A stretch of 25,928 bases of DNA from Chloroflexota bacterium (GTDB lineage: Bacteria; Chloroflexota; Anaerolineae; Anaerolineales; DRMV01): positions 1 to 25,928 of the forward strand of contig JAADEP010000128.1 of NCBI GenBank assembly GCA_013153335.1. Reading direction: 5' to 3'. Both the position numbers and the translations under genes were made by a program. Shown one piece after another: positions 14,010 to 19,967 of this stretch. The number at the start of each line of letters is the position of its first letter. Positions within the stretch are counted from its first letter, which is position 1. The notes under the pieces were generated by a model. It was not told the DNA's origin. It saw only the letters and a program-made list of their open reading frames with translations, and did not search any database.

Positions 14010-14097
14010 GGAGGGATGGCCGAGTGGACGAAGGCGGCGGTCTTGAAAACCGCTGTGGGCCTCGCGCCCACCGTGGGTTCGAATCCCACTCCCTCCG
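14010..14097 (+). tRNA. tRNA-Ser(TGA)
   Basis: The acceptor stem is GGAGGGA (14010-14016) with TCCCTCC (14090-14096) and discriminator G14097. The anticodon arm is GCGGT-CTTGAAA-ACCGC, giving anticodon TGA, which reads UCA and other UCN codons. A long variable arm (GTGGGC/GCCCAC) and the T-arm with GTTCGAATCC fit a class II serine tRNA. The length is 88 nt. CCA is not encoded and must be added by nucleotidyltransferase. Confidence 0.97.
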
Positions 14098-14150
14098 CTG
14101 AAGTCAGGGGCCAGGGCGGGAACTCCCAGGGCGAAAGGCAGCGCGGAGGC

Positions 14151-14178
14151 TTTTCAAGCTCGGATTTTGTGGTAAAAT
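14151..14178 (+). promoter_or_regulatory. Promoter of tRNA-Ser(GCT)
   Basis: TTTTCA (14151-14156) and TAAAAT (14173-14178) are separated by 16 nt, with GG directly before the -10. The -10 ends 11 nt before the mature tRNA, leaving a leader of only a few bases. Transcription could continue through tRNA-Arg to the terminator at 14377. Confidence 0.6.
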
Positions 14179-14189
14179 AGGGATGCCCT

Positions 14190-14279
14190 GGGGAGGTGCC
14201 AGAGTGGACGATTGGGGCCGCCTGCTAAGCGGTTGTCGGGGGAAGACCTCGACCGCGGGTTCGAATCCCGCCCTCCCCG
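14190..14279 (+). tRNA. tRNA-Ser(GCT)
   Basis: The acceptor stem is GGGGAGG (14190-14196) with CCTCCCC (14272-14278) and discriminator G14279. The anticodon arm GCCGC-CTGCTAA-GCGGT gives GCT, reading AGC/AGU. A long variable arm (GTCGGGG with CCTCGAC, one mismatch) and the T-arm GCGGG-TTCGAAT-CCCGC (14255-14271) are clear. The length is 90 nt. CCA is not encoded. Confidence 0.97.
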
Positions 14280-14298
14280 CTGGAATAGGACGGTTTGC

Positions 14299-14374
14299 GC
14301 CCTCGTAGCTCAGTGGATAGAGCGCCTCCCTGCGGAGGAGGAGGTCCCGCGTTCGAGTCGCGGCGAGGGCGCCA
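14299..14374 (+). tRNA. tRNA-Arg(GCG)
   Basis: The acceptor stem is GCCCTCG (14299-14305) with CGAGGGC (14364-14370), discriminator G14371 and an encoded CCA (14372-14374). The D-stem is GCTC/GAGC. The anticodon arm is CCTCC-CTGCGGA-GGAGG, giving anticodon GCG for CGC (and CGU) arginine codons. The T-arm is CCGCG-TTCGAGT-CGCGG. The length is 76 nt with CCA. Most bacteria read these codons with an A34 (inosine) tRNA, so G34 is unusual. It is the only one of the three tRNAs here with CCA in the DNA. Confidence 0.95.
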
Positions 14375-14376
14375 GG

Positions 14377-14408
14377 AGCGGGCCGCATGCGCGGCCCGCT
14401 TTTGTCTT
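14377..14408 (+). terminator. Rho-independent terminator after tRNA-Arg
   Basis: AGCGGGCCGC (14377-14386) pairs perfectly over 10 bp with GCGGCCCGCT (14391-14400) around ATGC, followed by the T-rich TTTGTCTT. It begins 3 nt after the tRNA CCA and ends the tRNA cluster just before the surE ribosome binding site (GGAG 14411-14414). With no promoter visible after it, surE may rely on read-through. Confidence 0.85.
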
Positions 14409-14422
14409 ACGGAGCGTGTGCC

Positions 14423-15253
14423 ATGACCCGGCCTTTGATCTTGGTGACCAACGACGATGGCATCGCTTCGCCCGGCCTTTGGGCCTCGGCCCGGGCCGCG
14501 GACGCGTTGGGCGAAGTCTGGGTGGTTGCCCCCGCGCGGCAATGGACCGGCGCGGGGCGCTGTATGCTCGCCGGCTTGAGCGGTACCGCGACGCGCGTGC
14601 CTCCGTCGGCCGAGCGGCCTTGGCCCGCGTATCAGGTCGACGCAACGCCCGCGCAAACGGTGCAGATCGCGCTTTTGCAGCTGCTGCCGCGCCAACCCGC
14701 CTTGGTGATCTCCGGCATCAACGCGGGCGAAAACGTGGGCATCGGAATCACCATCTCCGGGACCGTCGGCGCGGCGCTCGAAGCGGCCGCGTTTGAGATC
14801 CCGGCCCTGGCCGCGTCCCTCGAGGCCGATGCCGAGCACCATACGGCCCACGAACCCCGGCTGGATTTTCGCGTGGCGGCCCATTTTGTGAGCCTGTTCG
14901 CGCGCGAAATTTTGACTCGCCAGGGCCTTCCCCCAGGCGTGGATGTGCTCAAGATCGACGTTCCGCACGACGCGACGCCCGCGACGCCGTGGCGCGTTGT
15001 GCGTCTCAGCCGCAAGCGCTATTACCGCGCGGTGCCGGTCCCCAACGGCCTGCCCGCTTACGCGCGGCGCGATAACCCCGAGGACGTGTTCGAGCCCGAT
15101 AGCGACGCGTACACGCTGCAGGTGCTCCGCGAGGTCCCGGTGGTGCCTCTGAGCGCGGACCTAACCGCCTACGGCGCCCTCGACACAGTGCGCGCGTGGT
15201 TCCAAGCCGGGCGTTCGACCCCGGCCAATCTCGTCCAGGAGTCAAAAGCATGA
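14423..15253 (+). CDS. surE: 5'/3'-nucleotidase SurE
   Basis: SurE is a metal-dependent phosphatase acting on nucleoside monophosphates, linked to stress survival. The ATG at 14423 has GGAG 8 nt upstream; an in-frame ATG at 14387 lies inside the terminator stem and is rejected. The 276-residue product shows LILVTNDDGIASPGL with metal ligands D11 and D12, ISGINAGENVG with N100, and SGTVGAALEAA. The usual metal-ligand serine appears to be Thr (T42 in RQWTGAGR), a conservative change. Its TGA overlaps the next gene's ATG (ATGA), so the two are coupled. Confidence 0.93.
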   Translation: MTRPLILVTNDDGIASPGLWASARAADALGEVWVVAPARQWTGAGRCMLAGLSGTATRVPPSAERPWPAYQVDATPAQTVQIALLQLLPRQPALVISGINAGENVGIGITISGTVGAALEAAAFEIPALAASLEADAEHHTAHEPRLDFRVAAHFVSLFAREILTRQGLPPGVDVLKIDVPHDATPATPWRVVRLSRKRYYRAVPVPNGLPAYARRDNPEDVFEPDSDAYTLQVLREVPVVPLSADLTAYGALDTVRAWFQAGRSTPANLVQESKA

Positions 15254-15906
15254 AGGCCGTACGGCGGTTGTTCGCCCGTTTGCCCATCGCGCGTTCTTCG
15301 CGCGCGTATGCCTTTGGCTTGCAACACCTGCACGTACCTCCCGAGGCCTGGGTGTTGGATATCGGCGCGGGGCAGGGATATGGCAGTGCCTATTTGAGCC
15401 GTGTGCTGCCCCAGGCCACGGTCGTCGGGCTGGACATCGCGTTCGAGTGTTTGCGCCCTGAACGCCTTTCCCCAGGGCCGCGGCCTCCGCACTTTGTCCA
15501 GGGCGACGCGCGAGCCTTGCCTTTTCGGGCCGAGGCCTTTGACTTGGTCACGCTGGTCATGACCTTCCACTGCTTGCCCCAGCCCCGCCAGGTGCTGTCC
15601 GAAGCCTATCGGGTGCTGCGGCCCGGTGGCGCGTTGCTTTTGGCCGACGTCGATGGCCGCCATTGGATGCGCCGGCCCTTTGAGTGGGTCGAGCGCGCGT
15701 TTATCAGCCCGCACACGCGGGTGTATCCACCGGAGACGTGGCGCGCGTGGGCGCGCGACGCGGGCTTCGCACGCGTGGCCTTCTATAAGCGACCTTCCCG
15801 GCGGGGTGGCTTTCTGTTGTGGATGGTAGCCCACAAGGCCGAAGCTCCGGAACCCGGCTCGCCTGAAGCGCAGCCCGAGCGCGCGAAAGCCCTTCGGAGC
15901 GCGTAG
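15250..15906 (+). CDS. Class I SAM-dependent methyltransferase, substrate unknown
   Basis: This 218-residue protein has the methyltransferase-11 type fold: the SAM-binding motif VLDIGAGQGYGSAYLS (35-50), an acidic end of strand 2 (VVGLDIA), GDARALPF (85-92) and RVLRPGGALLLADVDG (121-136), a post-motif typical of small-molecule or lipid methyltransferases. The ATG at 15250 overlaps the surE stop and is preferred over an in-frame GTG at 15196 inside surE. The C-terminal 25 residues are Pro/Glu/Ala-rich. The substrate cannot be deduced from the sequence, and the surE link gives no firm clue. Confidence 0.85.
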   Translation: MKAVRRLFARLPIARSSRAYAFGLQHLHVPPEAWVLDIGAGQGYGSAYLSRVLPQATVVGLDIAFECLRPERLSPGPRPPHFVQGDARALPFRAEAFDLVTLVMTFHCLPQPRQVLSEAYRVLRPGGALLLADVDGRHWMRRPFEWVERAFISPHTRVYPPETWRAWARDAGFARVAFYKRPSRRGGFLLWMVAHKAEAPEPGSPEAQPERAKALRSA

Positions 15907-15925
15907 CGCTCGGCGTTTCTTCTTC
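15897..15925 (+). terminator. Candidate terminator after the methyltransferase gene
   Basis: GAGCGC (15897-15902) pairs with GCGCTC (15906-15911) around GTA, which includes the start of the stop codon. A pyrimidine stretch TTTCTTCTTCT (15915-15925) follows after 3 nt. The stem is short and the T-run is interrupted, so the call is tentative. It lies between converging genes. Confidence 0.4.
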
Positions 15926-15968
15926 TGCCCCGTTGGCTGGCCGAGCCTCCCGCGCGCCTGGCCCTGGC

Positions 15969-17210
15969 TCAGCGATACACGACGCGCGGGCCGGGCATAG
16001 CGCGCACCAGGGGCGGTTGCCAAAGCTGGGGCGCCGCCGTTCCATCCTGACGCCCCCGAATCACGGGCCGGTACAGGGTGTCGCGCTCTTGCGGAATGCG
16101 CCCCAGGTCCCGGATGAGGCGCTCAAAGGTCTCGGGCGCGGTGAACGTGCCCTGGGTTTCGCCCGCGGCCCGGCTGATGCTCTCTTCAAACAGCGTGCCC
16201 CCGAAGTCGTTCGCGCCCGCCTGAAGGCACATCTGAGCCATCTTATAGCCCAGTTTGACCCACGAAACCTGGATGTTGGGGATGGTGTGTTGCAGCATAA
16301 GCCGGGCGATCGCATGCATTTTCAGGTCCTCCATCCCGGTCGGGCCCGGCCGCGCGCCGTCCTCGAGATAAAGGCGGGTGTTTTCGTGGATGAAGCCCAA
16401 CGGCACGAATTCGGTGAAGCCACCGGTCTCGCGCTGCAGACGGCGCAGCAGGTCGATGTGTTCGACCCAGTGCCGGGGCGCGTCAATGTGCCCATACATG
16501 ATGGTCGCAGTGCTCGGGATGCCCACCTGGTGCGCGGTGCGAACGATGCGCACCCAGGCTTCGCGCGAGAGTTTGTTCTTGGTCAGCTTTTGGCGCACTT
16601 CGGGCACCAAGATCTCGGCCGCGGTCCCGGGGATGCTGCCCAGGCCCGCGTCTTTGAGTCGGCGCAGGAACGTTTCTTCTGAGATGCCCAGGCGTCGGCT
16701 CCCCCACCAGATTTCAAACGGGGAGTACGCGTGAATGTGAATCTGGGGGACGGCCTCTTTGATCGCGCGCACCATGTCCTCGTAAATCGTGGGAGGCTGG
16801 TGCGGGTTTAATCCACCTTGCAAACACACTTCGGTCGCGCCCCACTCCCAGGCTTCTCGAGCTCGTTGCACCACGTCTTCCATGCTTAGGGTATAGGCTT
16901 CGGGATCGCGAGCGGGCCGTCCAAAGGCGCAAAACCGACAGCCCATGTAGCACACGTTGGTGAAGTTGATGTTGCGGGTAACCACGTAGGTGATGAAATC
17001 CCCAACCGCGCGAGCTCGCAGCTCGTCGGCCACGGCCAGGAGCGCAAAGAGGTCGGTGCCTTGGACCGCAAAGAGGCGCTCGGCCTCGTCGGTGGTGATG
17101 GTTCGGTCGGCCAGGGCTTTGTCCAAAATTCGGCCAACGTCGGGCGAAACTCGGCGGAGCAGGCGCTCCAAGCCCGAGCTCACCGCTTCGGATGGAGAGA
17201 CAAACGACAT
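15969..17210 (-). CDS. cofH: FO synthase subunit 2 (CofH), radical SAM
   Basis: CofH joins 5-amino-6-(D-ribitylamino)uracil with tyrosine, the first radical-SAM step toward FO, the deazaflavin core of coenzyme F420. The start at 17210 is chosen because GGAGG lies 5 nt upstream; earlier in-frame ATGs would place the ribosome binding site inside the gene. The 413-residue protein has the cluster motif C87-x3-C91-x2-C94 (NVCYMGCRFCAFGR), ATEVCLQGGLNP, HIHAYSPFEI and STATIMYGHIDAPRHWVEH, all typical of the CofH/MqnC group. The partner cofG adjacent upstream decides for CofH over menaquinone enzymes. Confidence 0.9.
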   Translation of the reverse strand: MSFVSPSEAVSSGLERLLRRVSPDVGRILDKALADRTITTDEAERLFAVQGTDLFALLAVADELRARAVGDFITYVVTRNINFTNVCYMGCRFCAFGRPARDPEAYTLSMEDVVQRAREAWEWGATEVCLQGGLNPHQPPTIYEDMVRAIKEAVPQIHIHAYSPFEIWWGSRRLGISEETFLRRLKDAGLGSIPGTAAEILVPEVRQKLTKNKLSREAWVRIVRTAHQVGIPSTATIMYGHIDAPRHWVEHIDLLRRLQRETGGFTEFVPLGFIHENTRLYLEDGARPGPTGMEDLKMHAIARLMLQHTIPNIQVSWVKLGYKMAQMCLQAGANDFGGTLFEESISRAAGETQGTFTAPETFERLIRDLGRIPQERDTLYRPVIRGRQDGTAAPQLWQPPLVRAMPGPRVVYR

Positions 17211-17253
17211 GACAACCTCCTCGACCATGCTCCCCACGGGCGCAGGGCCGGAC

Positions 17254-17259
17254 CATTGT
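17254..17259 (-). promoter_or_regulatory. Extended -10-like site upstream of cofH
   Basis: On the minus strand TGCTACAAT reads as an extended -10 (TG-n-TACAAT), about 44 nt before the cofH ATG. No good -35 is present. It could add a cofH-specific start in the cofG-cofH gap. Confidence 0.3.
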
Positions 17260-17291
17260 AGCACAGGCCCGGGGCTTCTTGCGTGCACCCA

Positions 17292-17313
17292 GCCTGAGCC
17301 CAGACCCTCAGGC
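17292..17313 (-). promoter_or_regulatory. Hairpin in the cofG-cofH gap
   Basis: GCCTGAG (17292-17298) pairs with CTCAGGC (17307-17313) around 8 nt, directly after the cofG stop on the minus strand. No T-run follows. It may be an mRNA 3'-end or attenuation structure between the two genes. Confidence 0.3.
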
Positions 17314-17318
17314 CCTTG

Positions 17319-18503
17319 TCAGGGCTGGCTTGGGGGCAAGGCTCCATGGCGGGGCAGCATTTCGGCATAACGACGACGCAGGACTTCCCAGACCGAGGCC
17401 GCGACCCACTTCGGCGACAGGTACGCTGGATAGACAGGCAGGCGTTCGACCAGGTGGTACCCTGCTTCTTGGGTCACGGTGCGTAGCTCGTCCAACTTGG
17501 GCCAGGGCGCTTCGGGGTTGATGTGATCGGGCGTGATAGGCGAGACGCCGCCCCAGTCGTTGGCGCCGGCTAGAGGATAGAGCCCATAGCTTTCGGGCGC
17601 CAGGTTCGGCGGTGCTTGCAGGTTCATCGCCGGGCCGAAGATCAACCGGGCAACGGCCAGGGTGCGCAACATCTCCCAAAGGCTCGGCTCGGGATGGTGT
17701 GCCATACGGGTGCCCGGTTTGGCTCGGAAGTTTTGGATGATGACTTCTTGGATGTGGCCGTAGCGCCGGTGCAGTTCCGCAATGGCCACGAGGCTGTCGA
17801 CCCGTTCTTCTCGGGTCTCGCCAATACCGATGAGAATGCCCGTGGTAAAGGGAATGCGAAGTCGGCCGGCCGCTTCGATCATGGCCAGGCGGACTTTCGG
17901 CACTTTATCTGGACTGCCGAAGTGCGGCCCCCCGGGCTCGGTCAGCCGCGGGCTGACCGATTCGAGCATGAGACCCATGCTCGCGCTTACGGGCCGCAGT
18001 CGGGCCAAGTCCGCCTCGGTGAGCACCCCGGGGTTGAGGTGCGGCAGCAGGCCGGTCTCATGGAGCACGCGTTCGGCCATGGCGTGCAGATAGGCCACGG
18101 TCGACGGGTATCCCAGGCGTTGGAGCCATTCCCGTGCGACCCGATGCACGGCTTCGGGCTTGTCCCCCAGGCTGAACAAAGCTTCTTTGCACCCTCGTTT
18201 GGCCCCCGCCCGGGCCAGGGCCAGAACTTCATCGGGGGTGAGGTACCGCGCGTCGGGATCCGTGGGCCGCCGCACGAACGTGCAATACGCGCAGCGGTCG
18301 CGGCACAAGTTGGTCAAGGGGATGAAGACGTTGCACGAGTATGATATCGTGCGGCCATGGGCGCGTTGGGCCCAATCGGCGGCCATGGCCAGGAGTTGGG
18401 CCAAATCCGGCCCGGTCGCGTGGATGAGCCGGTGCCCTTCGTCTCGGGTCGCGTAGCCCCGAGCTTCGATGCGTTGCAGCAGCTTTCGTAAGGGTTCGTG
18501 CAT
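17319..18503 (-). CDS. cofG: FO synthase subunit 1 (CofG), radical SAM
   Basis: CofG performs the second radical-SAM step that closes the deazaflavin ring of FO using the CofH product. The ATG at 18503 (GAGG about 10 nt upstream) gives 394 residues; an in-frame TTG at 18515 is less likely. The cluster motif C67-x3-C71-x2-C74 lies in NLCRDRCAYCTFVR. Other CofG hallmarks are ISYSCNVFIPLTNL, CKEALFSLGDKPE, PHLNPGVLTEADLARLRPV and PFTTGILIGIGETREERVDS. IIQNFRAKPGTRMAHHPEP and PPNLAPESYGLYPLAGANDW also fit. In actinobacteria CofG and CofH are fused as FbiC; here they are separate genes 108 nt apart. Confidence 0.94.
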   Translation of the reverse strand: MHEPLRKLLQRIEARGYATRDEGHRLIHATGPDLAQLLAMAADWAQRAHGRTISYSCNVFIPLTNLCRDRCAYCTFVRRPTDPDARYLTPDEVLALARAGAKRGCKEALFSLGDKPEAVHRVAREWLQRLGYPSTVAYLHAMAERVLHETGLLPHLNPGVLTEADLARLRPVSASMGLMLESVSPRLTEPGGPHFGSPDKVPKVRLAMIEAAGRLRIPFTTGILIGIGETREERVDSLVAIAELHRRYGHIQEVIIQNFRAKPGTRMAHHPEPSLWEMLRTLAVARLIFGPAMNLQAPPNLAPESYGLYPLAGANDWGGVSPITPDHINPEAPWPKLDELRTVTQEAGYHLVERLPVYPAYLSPKWVAASVWEVLRRRYAEMLPRHGALPPSQP

Positions 18504-18546
18504 AAGACGCCTCAAAATCAGACCCTCGCTTGGAGCAGGCGTTGGG

Positions 18547-18552
18547 ATTATA
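18547..18552 (-). promoter_or_regulatory. -10 element of the cofG promoter
   Basis: The minus strand reads GGGTATAATCCC, a perfect TATAAT about 43 nt before the cofG ATG. No recognisable -35 lies 15-19 nt further upstream, so promoter strength is uncertain. Confidence 0.5.
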
Positions 18553-18627
18553 CCCGCCTTCGCCCTGGGCCACCTTCGCGCGCCCTCGGGACGGGTGCAG
18601 GCAAATCTCGTAGAAGCTCATGCCGCG

Positions 18628-18793
18628 GGCGGCGAAACCCGCGCTTGGCCCGCGGGCGGCTGAACCCGCCCGCTACAAATTCGCCGCCACATGCCCGCGT
18701 GTCGGGCCGGATAATCCGCACGCAATTTTATACAACTAGCCGCGGGCTTCCCACCCGCGGCGCCTGCGGCACGCGAGCGCGCCCATGGCCACG
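18628..18793. repeat. Palindromic repeat element, copy 1
   Basis: The first 48 bases (18628-18675) are identical to 18812-18859. They contain an 8-bp stem, GCGGGCGG (18652-18659) with CCGCCCGC (18666-18673). After a diverged stretch the copies match again from GGGCCGGAT through GCAATTTTAT, a second stem GCCGCGGG (18739-18746) with CCCGCGGC (18754-18761), and CGCCTGCGG to the segment ending CCATGGCC. It resembles REP/BIME-type non-coding repeats. No transposase is nearby. Confidence 0.8.
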
Positions 18794-18811
18794 GGTTCGT
18801 GGGGATTCGCA

Positions 18812-18981
18812 GGCGGCGAAACCCGCGCTTGGCCCGCGGGCGGCTGAACCCGCCCGCTATCCTCGTCGTCTGCCGTGCGTTCCCGCACGTTGGGCCGGAT
18901 GATTCGCGCGCAATTTTATCCTAGCCGCGGGCTTCCAGCCCGCGGCGCCTGCGGTGACGCGAGCGCATCCATGGCCCCACG
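18812..18981. repeat. Palindromic repeat element, copy 2
   Basis: This is a direct-orientation copy of 18628-18793, offset by 184 bases at its left end. Its second palindrome is longer than in copy 1: GCCGCGGGC (18924-18932) pairs over 9 bp with GCCCGCGGC (18938-18946) around TTCCA. In copy 1 both arms end in altered bases. The stem is kept while the flanks drift, which fits selection on structure or recent duplication. Confidence 0.8.
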
Positions 18982-19038
18982 CCGCGGGATTCTCTCCCCG
19001 CTTTACAACCTTTGCGCGCACCCATACCAGCCCTGCCC

Positions 19039-19067
19039 CTGGCCCTGGGCCCGGAACGCGGTATAAT
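19039..19067 (+). promoter_or_regulatory. Putative dedA promoter
   Basis: A perfect TATAAT (19062-19067) preceded by GG lies 17 nt after a poor -35 (CTGGCC). The implied 5' leader before the ATG at 19207 is about 130 nt, long enough for control elements, though none was recognised. Confidence 0.5.
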
Positions 19068-19206
19068 CCCATCCCGTAATCGGGGGGAGCGAACCATTTC
19101 GTGAGGGGTCAACCGCCCTTACCTGGTGGGCTCGGGTGCTGCCGTATGCCACCTGGCCAGCGCGGCACGCGTTGGCTCATCTTTTTCTTGTCTGCAGGAG
19201 GCTATG

Positions 19207-19896
19207 ATGAGCTGGTTGAAAACCATTGTGGATATTTTTTTGCACCTGGATGCCTATCTTGGCCAACTCATCCGCGACTTCGGGCCGTGGATTTATGGCA
19301 TTTTGTTCGCCACGATTTTTCTCGAGACCGGTTTGGTGGTTACGCCGTTCCTGCCCGGGGATTCCCTGCTCTTTGCCGCGGGGACCTTCGCGGCCCTGGG
19401 CGAAATGAACGTCTGGGCCCTGTTTCTGCTTTTGACCAGCGCGGCTATCCTGGGCGACACGGTCAACTACTGGGTTGGCCATCGGATCGGCTTGCGCTTG
19501 TTCTATTCGCAGAACCCTTTTCTGCGTCGGGTGCTGAAGGAAGAGTATCTCAAGAAGACCCAAGATTTTTACGCGAAGTATGGCGGTTTTGCGGTCGTTT
19601 TAGGGCGCTTTGTCCCCATCGTGCGCACGTTCGTCCCCTTTGTGGCCGGTCTGGGCACGATGGATTATGGCAAGTTTTTGTACTATAACGTCATGGGCGC
19701 GGTGGCTTGGGTCGGGCTTTTCTTGTTCTTGGGCTACTTCTTCGGCAACATCCCCATCATCAAAGAGAACTTCCACTACGCGGTTTTGGGCATCATCGTG
19801 GTTTCTGTATTGCCGATGGTGTGGGAATGGTGGAAGGCCCGGCGTTCGTCGGTCCAAAAGCAGAAGCGCTATCAGCCCCATCACGTCAGCGAGTAA
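19207..19896 (+). CDS. DedA family membrane protein
   Basis: DedA (VTT-domain) proteins are inner-membrane proteins, several of which recycle undecaprenyl-phosphate or flip phospholipids. The 229-residue protein has several hydrophobic segments, the conserved ETGLVVTPFLPGDSLLFAAG region with E40 and D52, GDTVNYWVGHRIG, and the family signature GRFVPIVRTFVPFVAG with R134 and R140. The start at 19207 has AGGAGG (19196-19201) at 5 nt spacing; the adjacent ATG at 19204 is too close. The C-terminus is basic and cytoplasmic (KARRSSVQKQKRY). It converges with pckA. The exact lipid substrate is not deducible. Confidence 0.92.
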   Translation: MSWLKTIVDIFLHLDAYLGQLIRDFGPWIYGILFATIFLETGLVVTPFLPGDSLLFAAGTFAALGEMNVWALFLLLTSAAILGDTVNYWVGHRIGLRLFYSQNPFLRRVLKEEYLKKTQDFYAKYGGFAVVLGRFVPIVRTFVPFVAGLGTMDYGKFLYYNVMGAVAWVGLFLFLGYFFGNIPIIKENFHYAVLGIIVVSVLPMVWEWWKARRSSVQKQKRYQPHHVSE

Positions 19897-19915
19897 ATCC
19901 GCGGTGCCGGCATCG

Positions 19916-19949
19916 ATCCGGGGAGGGCGCGAGCACGCCCTCCCCGGAT
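19916..19949. terminator. Bidirectional hairpin between dedA and pckA
   Basis: A perfect 14-bp inverted repeat, ATCCGGGGAGGGCG (19916-19929) with CGCCCTCCCCGGAT (19936-19949), surrounds the 6-nt loop CGAGCA. It lies between the dedA stop and the pckA stop, where transcripts from both strands meet. No T-run follows on either strand, so it is a strong hairpin that may end transcription in both directions or protect 3' ends, and not a textbook intrinsic terminator. Confidence 0.6.
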
Positions 19950-19967
19950 TGGGCAAAGGCGTTGGAC

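Larger units (their letters stand above)
18504..19206. other. Gene-free region between cofG and dedA, with duplicated palindromic repeats
   Basis: No credible gene was found in these 703 bases. They hold the putative cofG promoter (18547-18552, minus strand), two diverged copies of a palindrome-rich element (18628-18793 and 18812-18981), and the putative dedA promoter near 19062. Short open frames here carry no recognisable protein and have no good ribosome binding sites. Confidence 0.7.

Noticed and set aside
15933..16682. Plus-strand open frame of 249 codons opposite cofH
   Set aside because: cofH on the minus strand has full radical-SAM motifs; the plus frame is a composition artefact.
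17211..17288. Longer CofH with 26 extra N-terminal residues
   Set aside because: The extra part is not conserved-looking, and the GGAGG box sits just before the ATG at 17210.
18628..18981. CRISPR array
   Set aside because: Only two long, unequal, internally palindromic copies exist; there are no short regular repeats, spacers or cas genes.
18504..19206. Insertion sequence or transposon remnant
   Set aside because: No transposase-like frame, no flanking target duplication and no clear terminal inverted repeats were seen.
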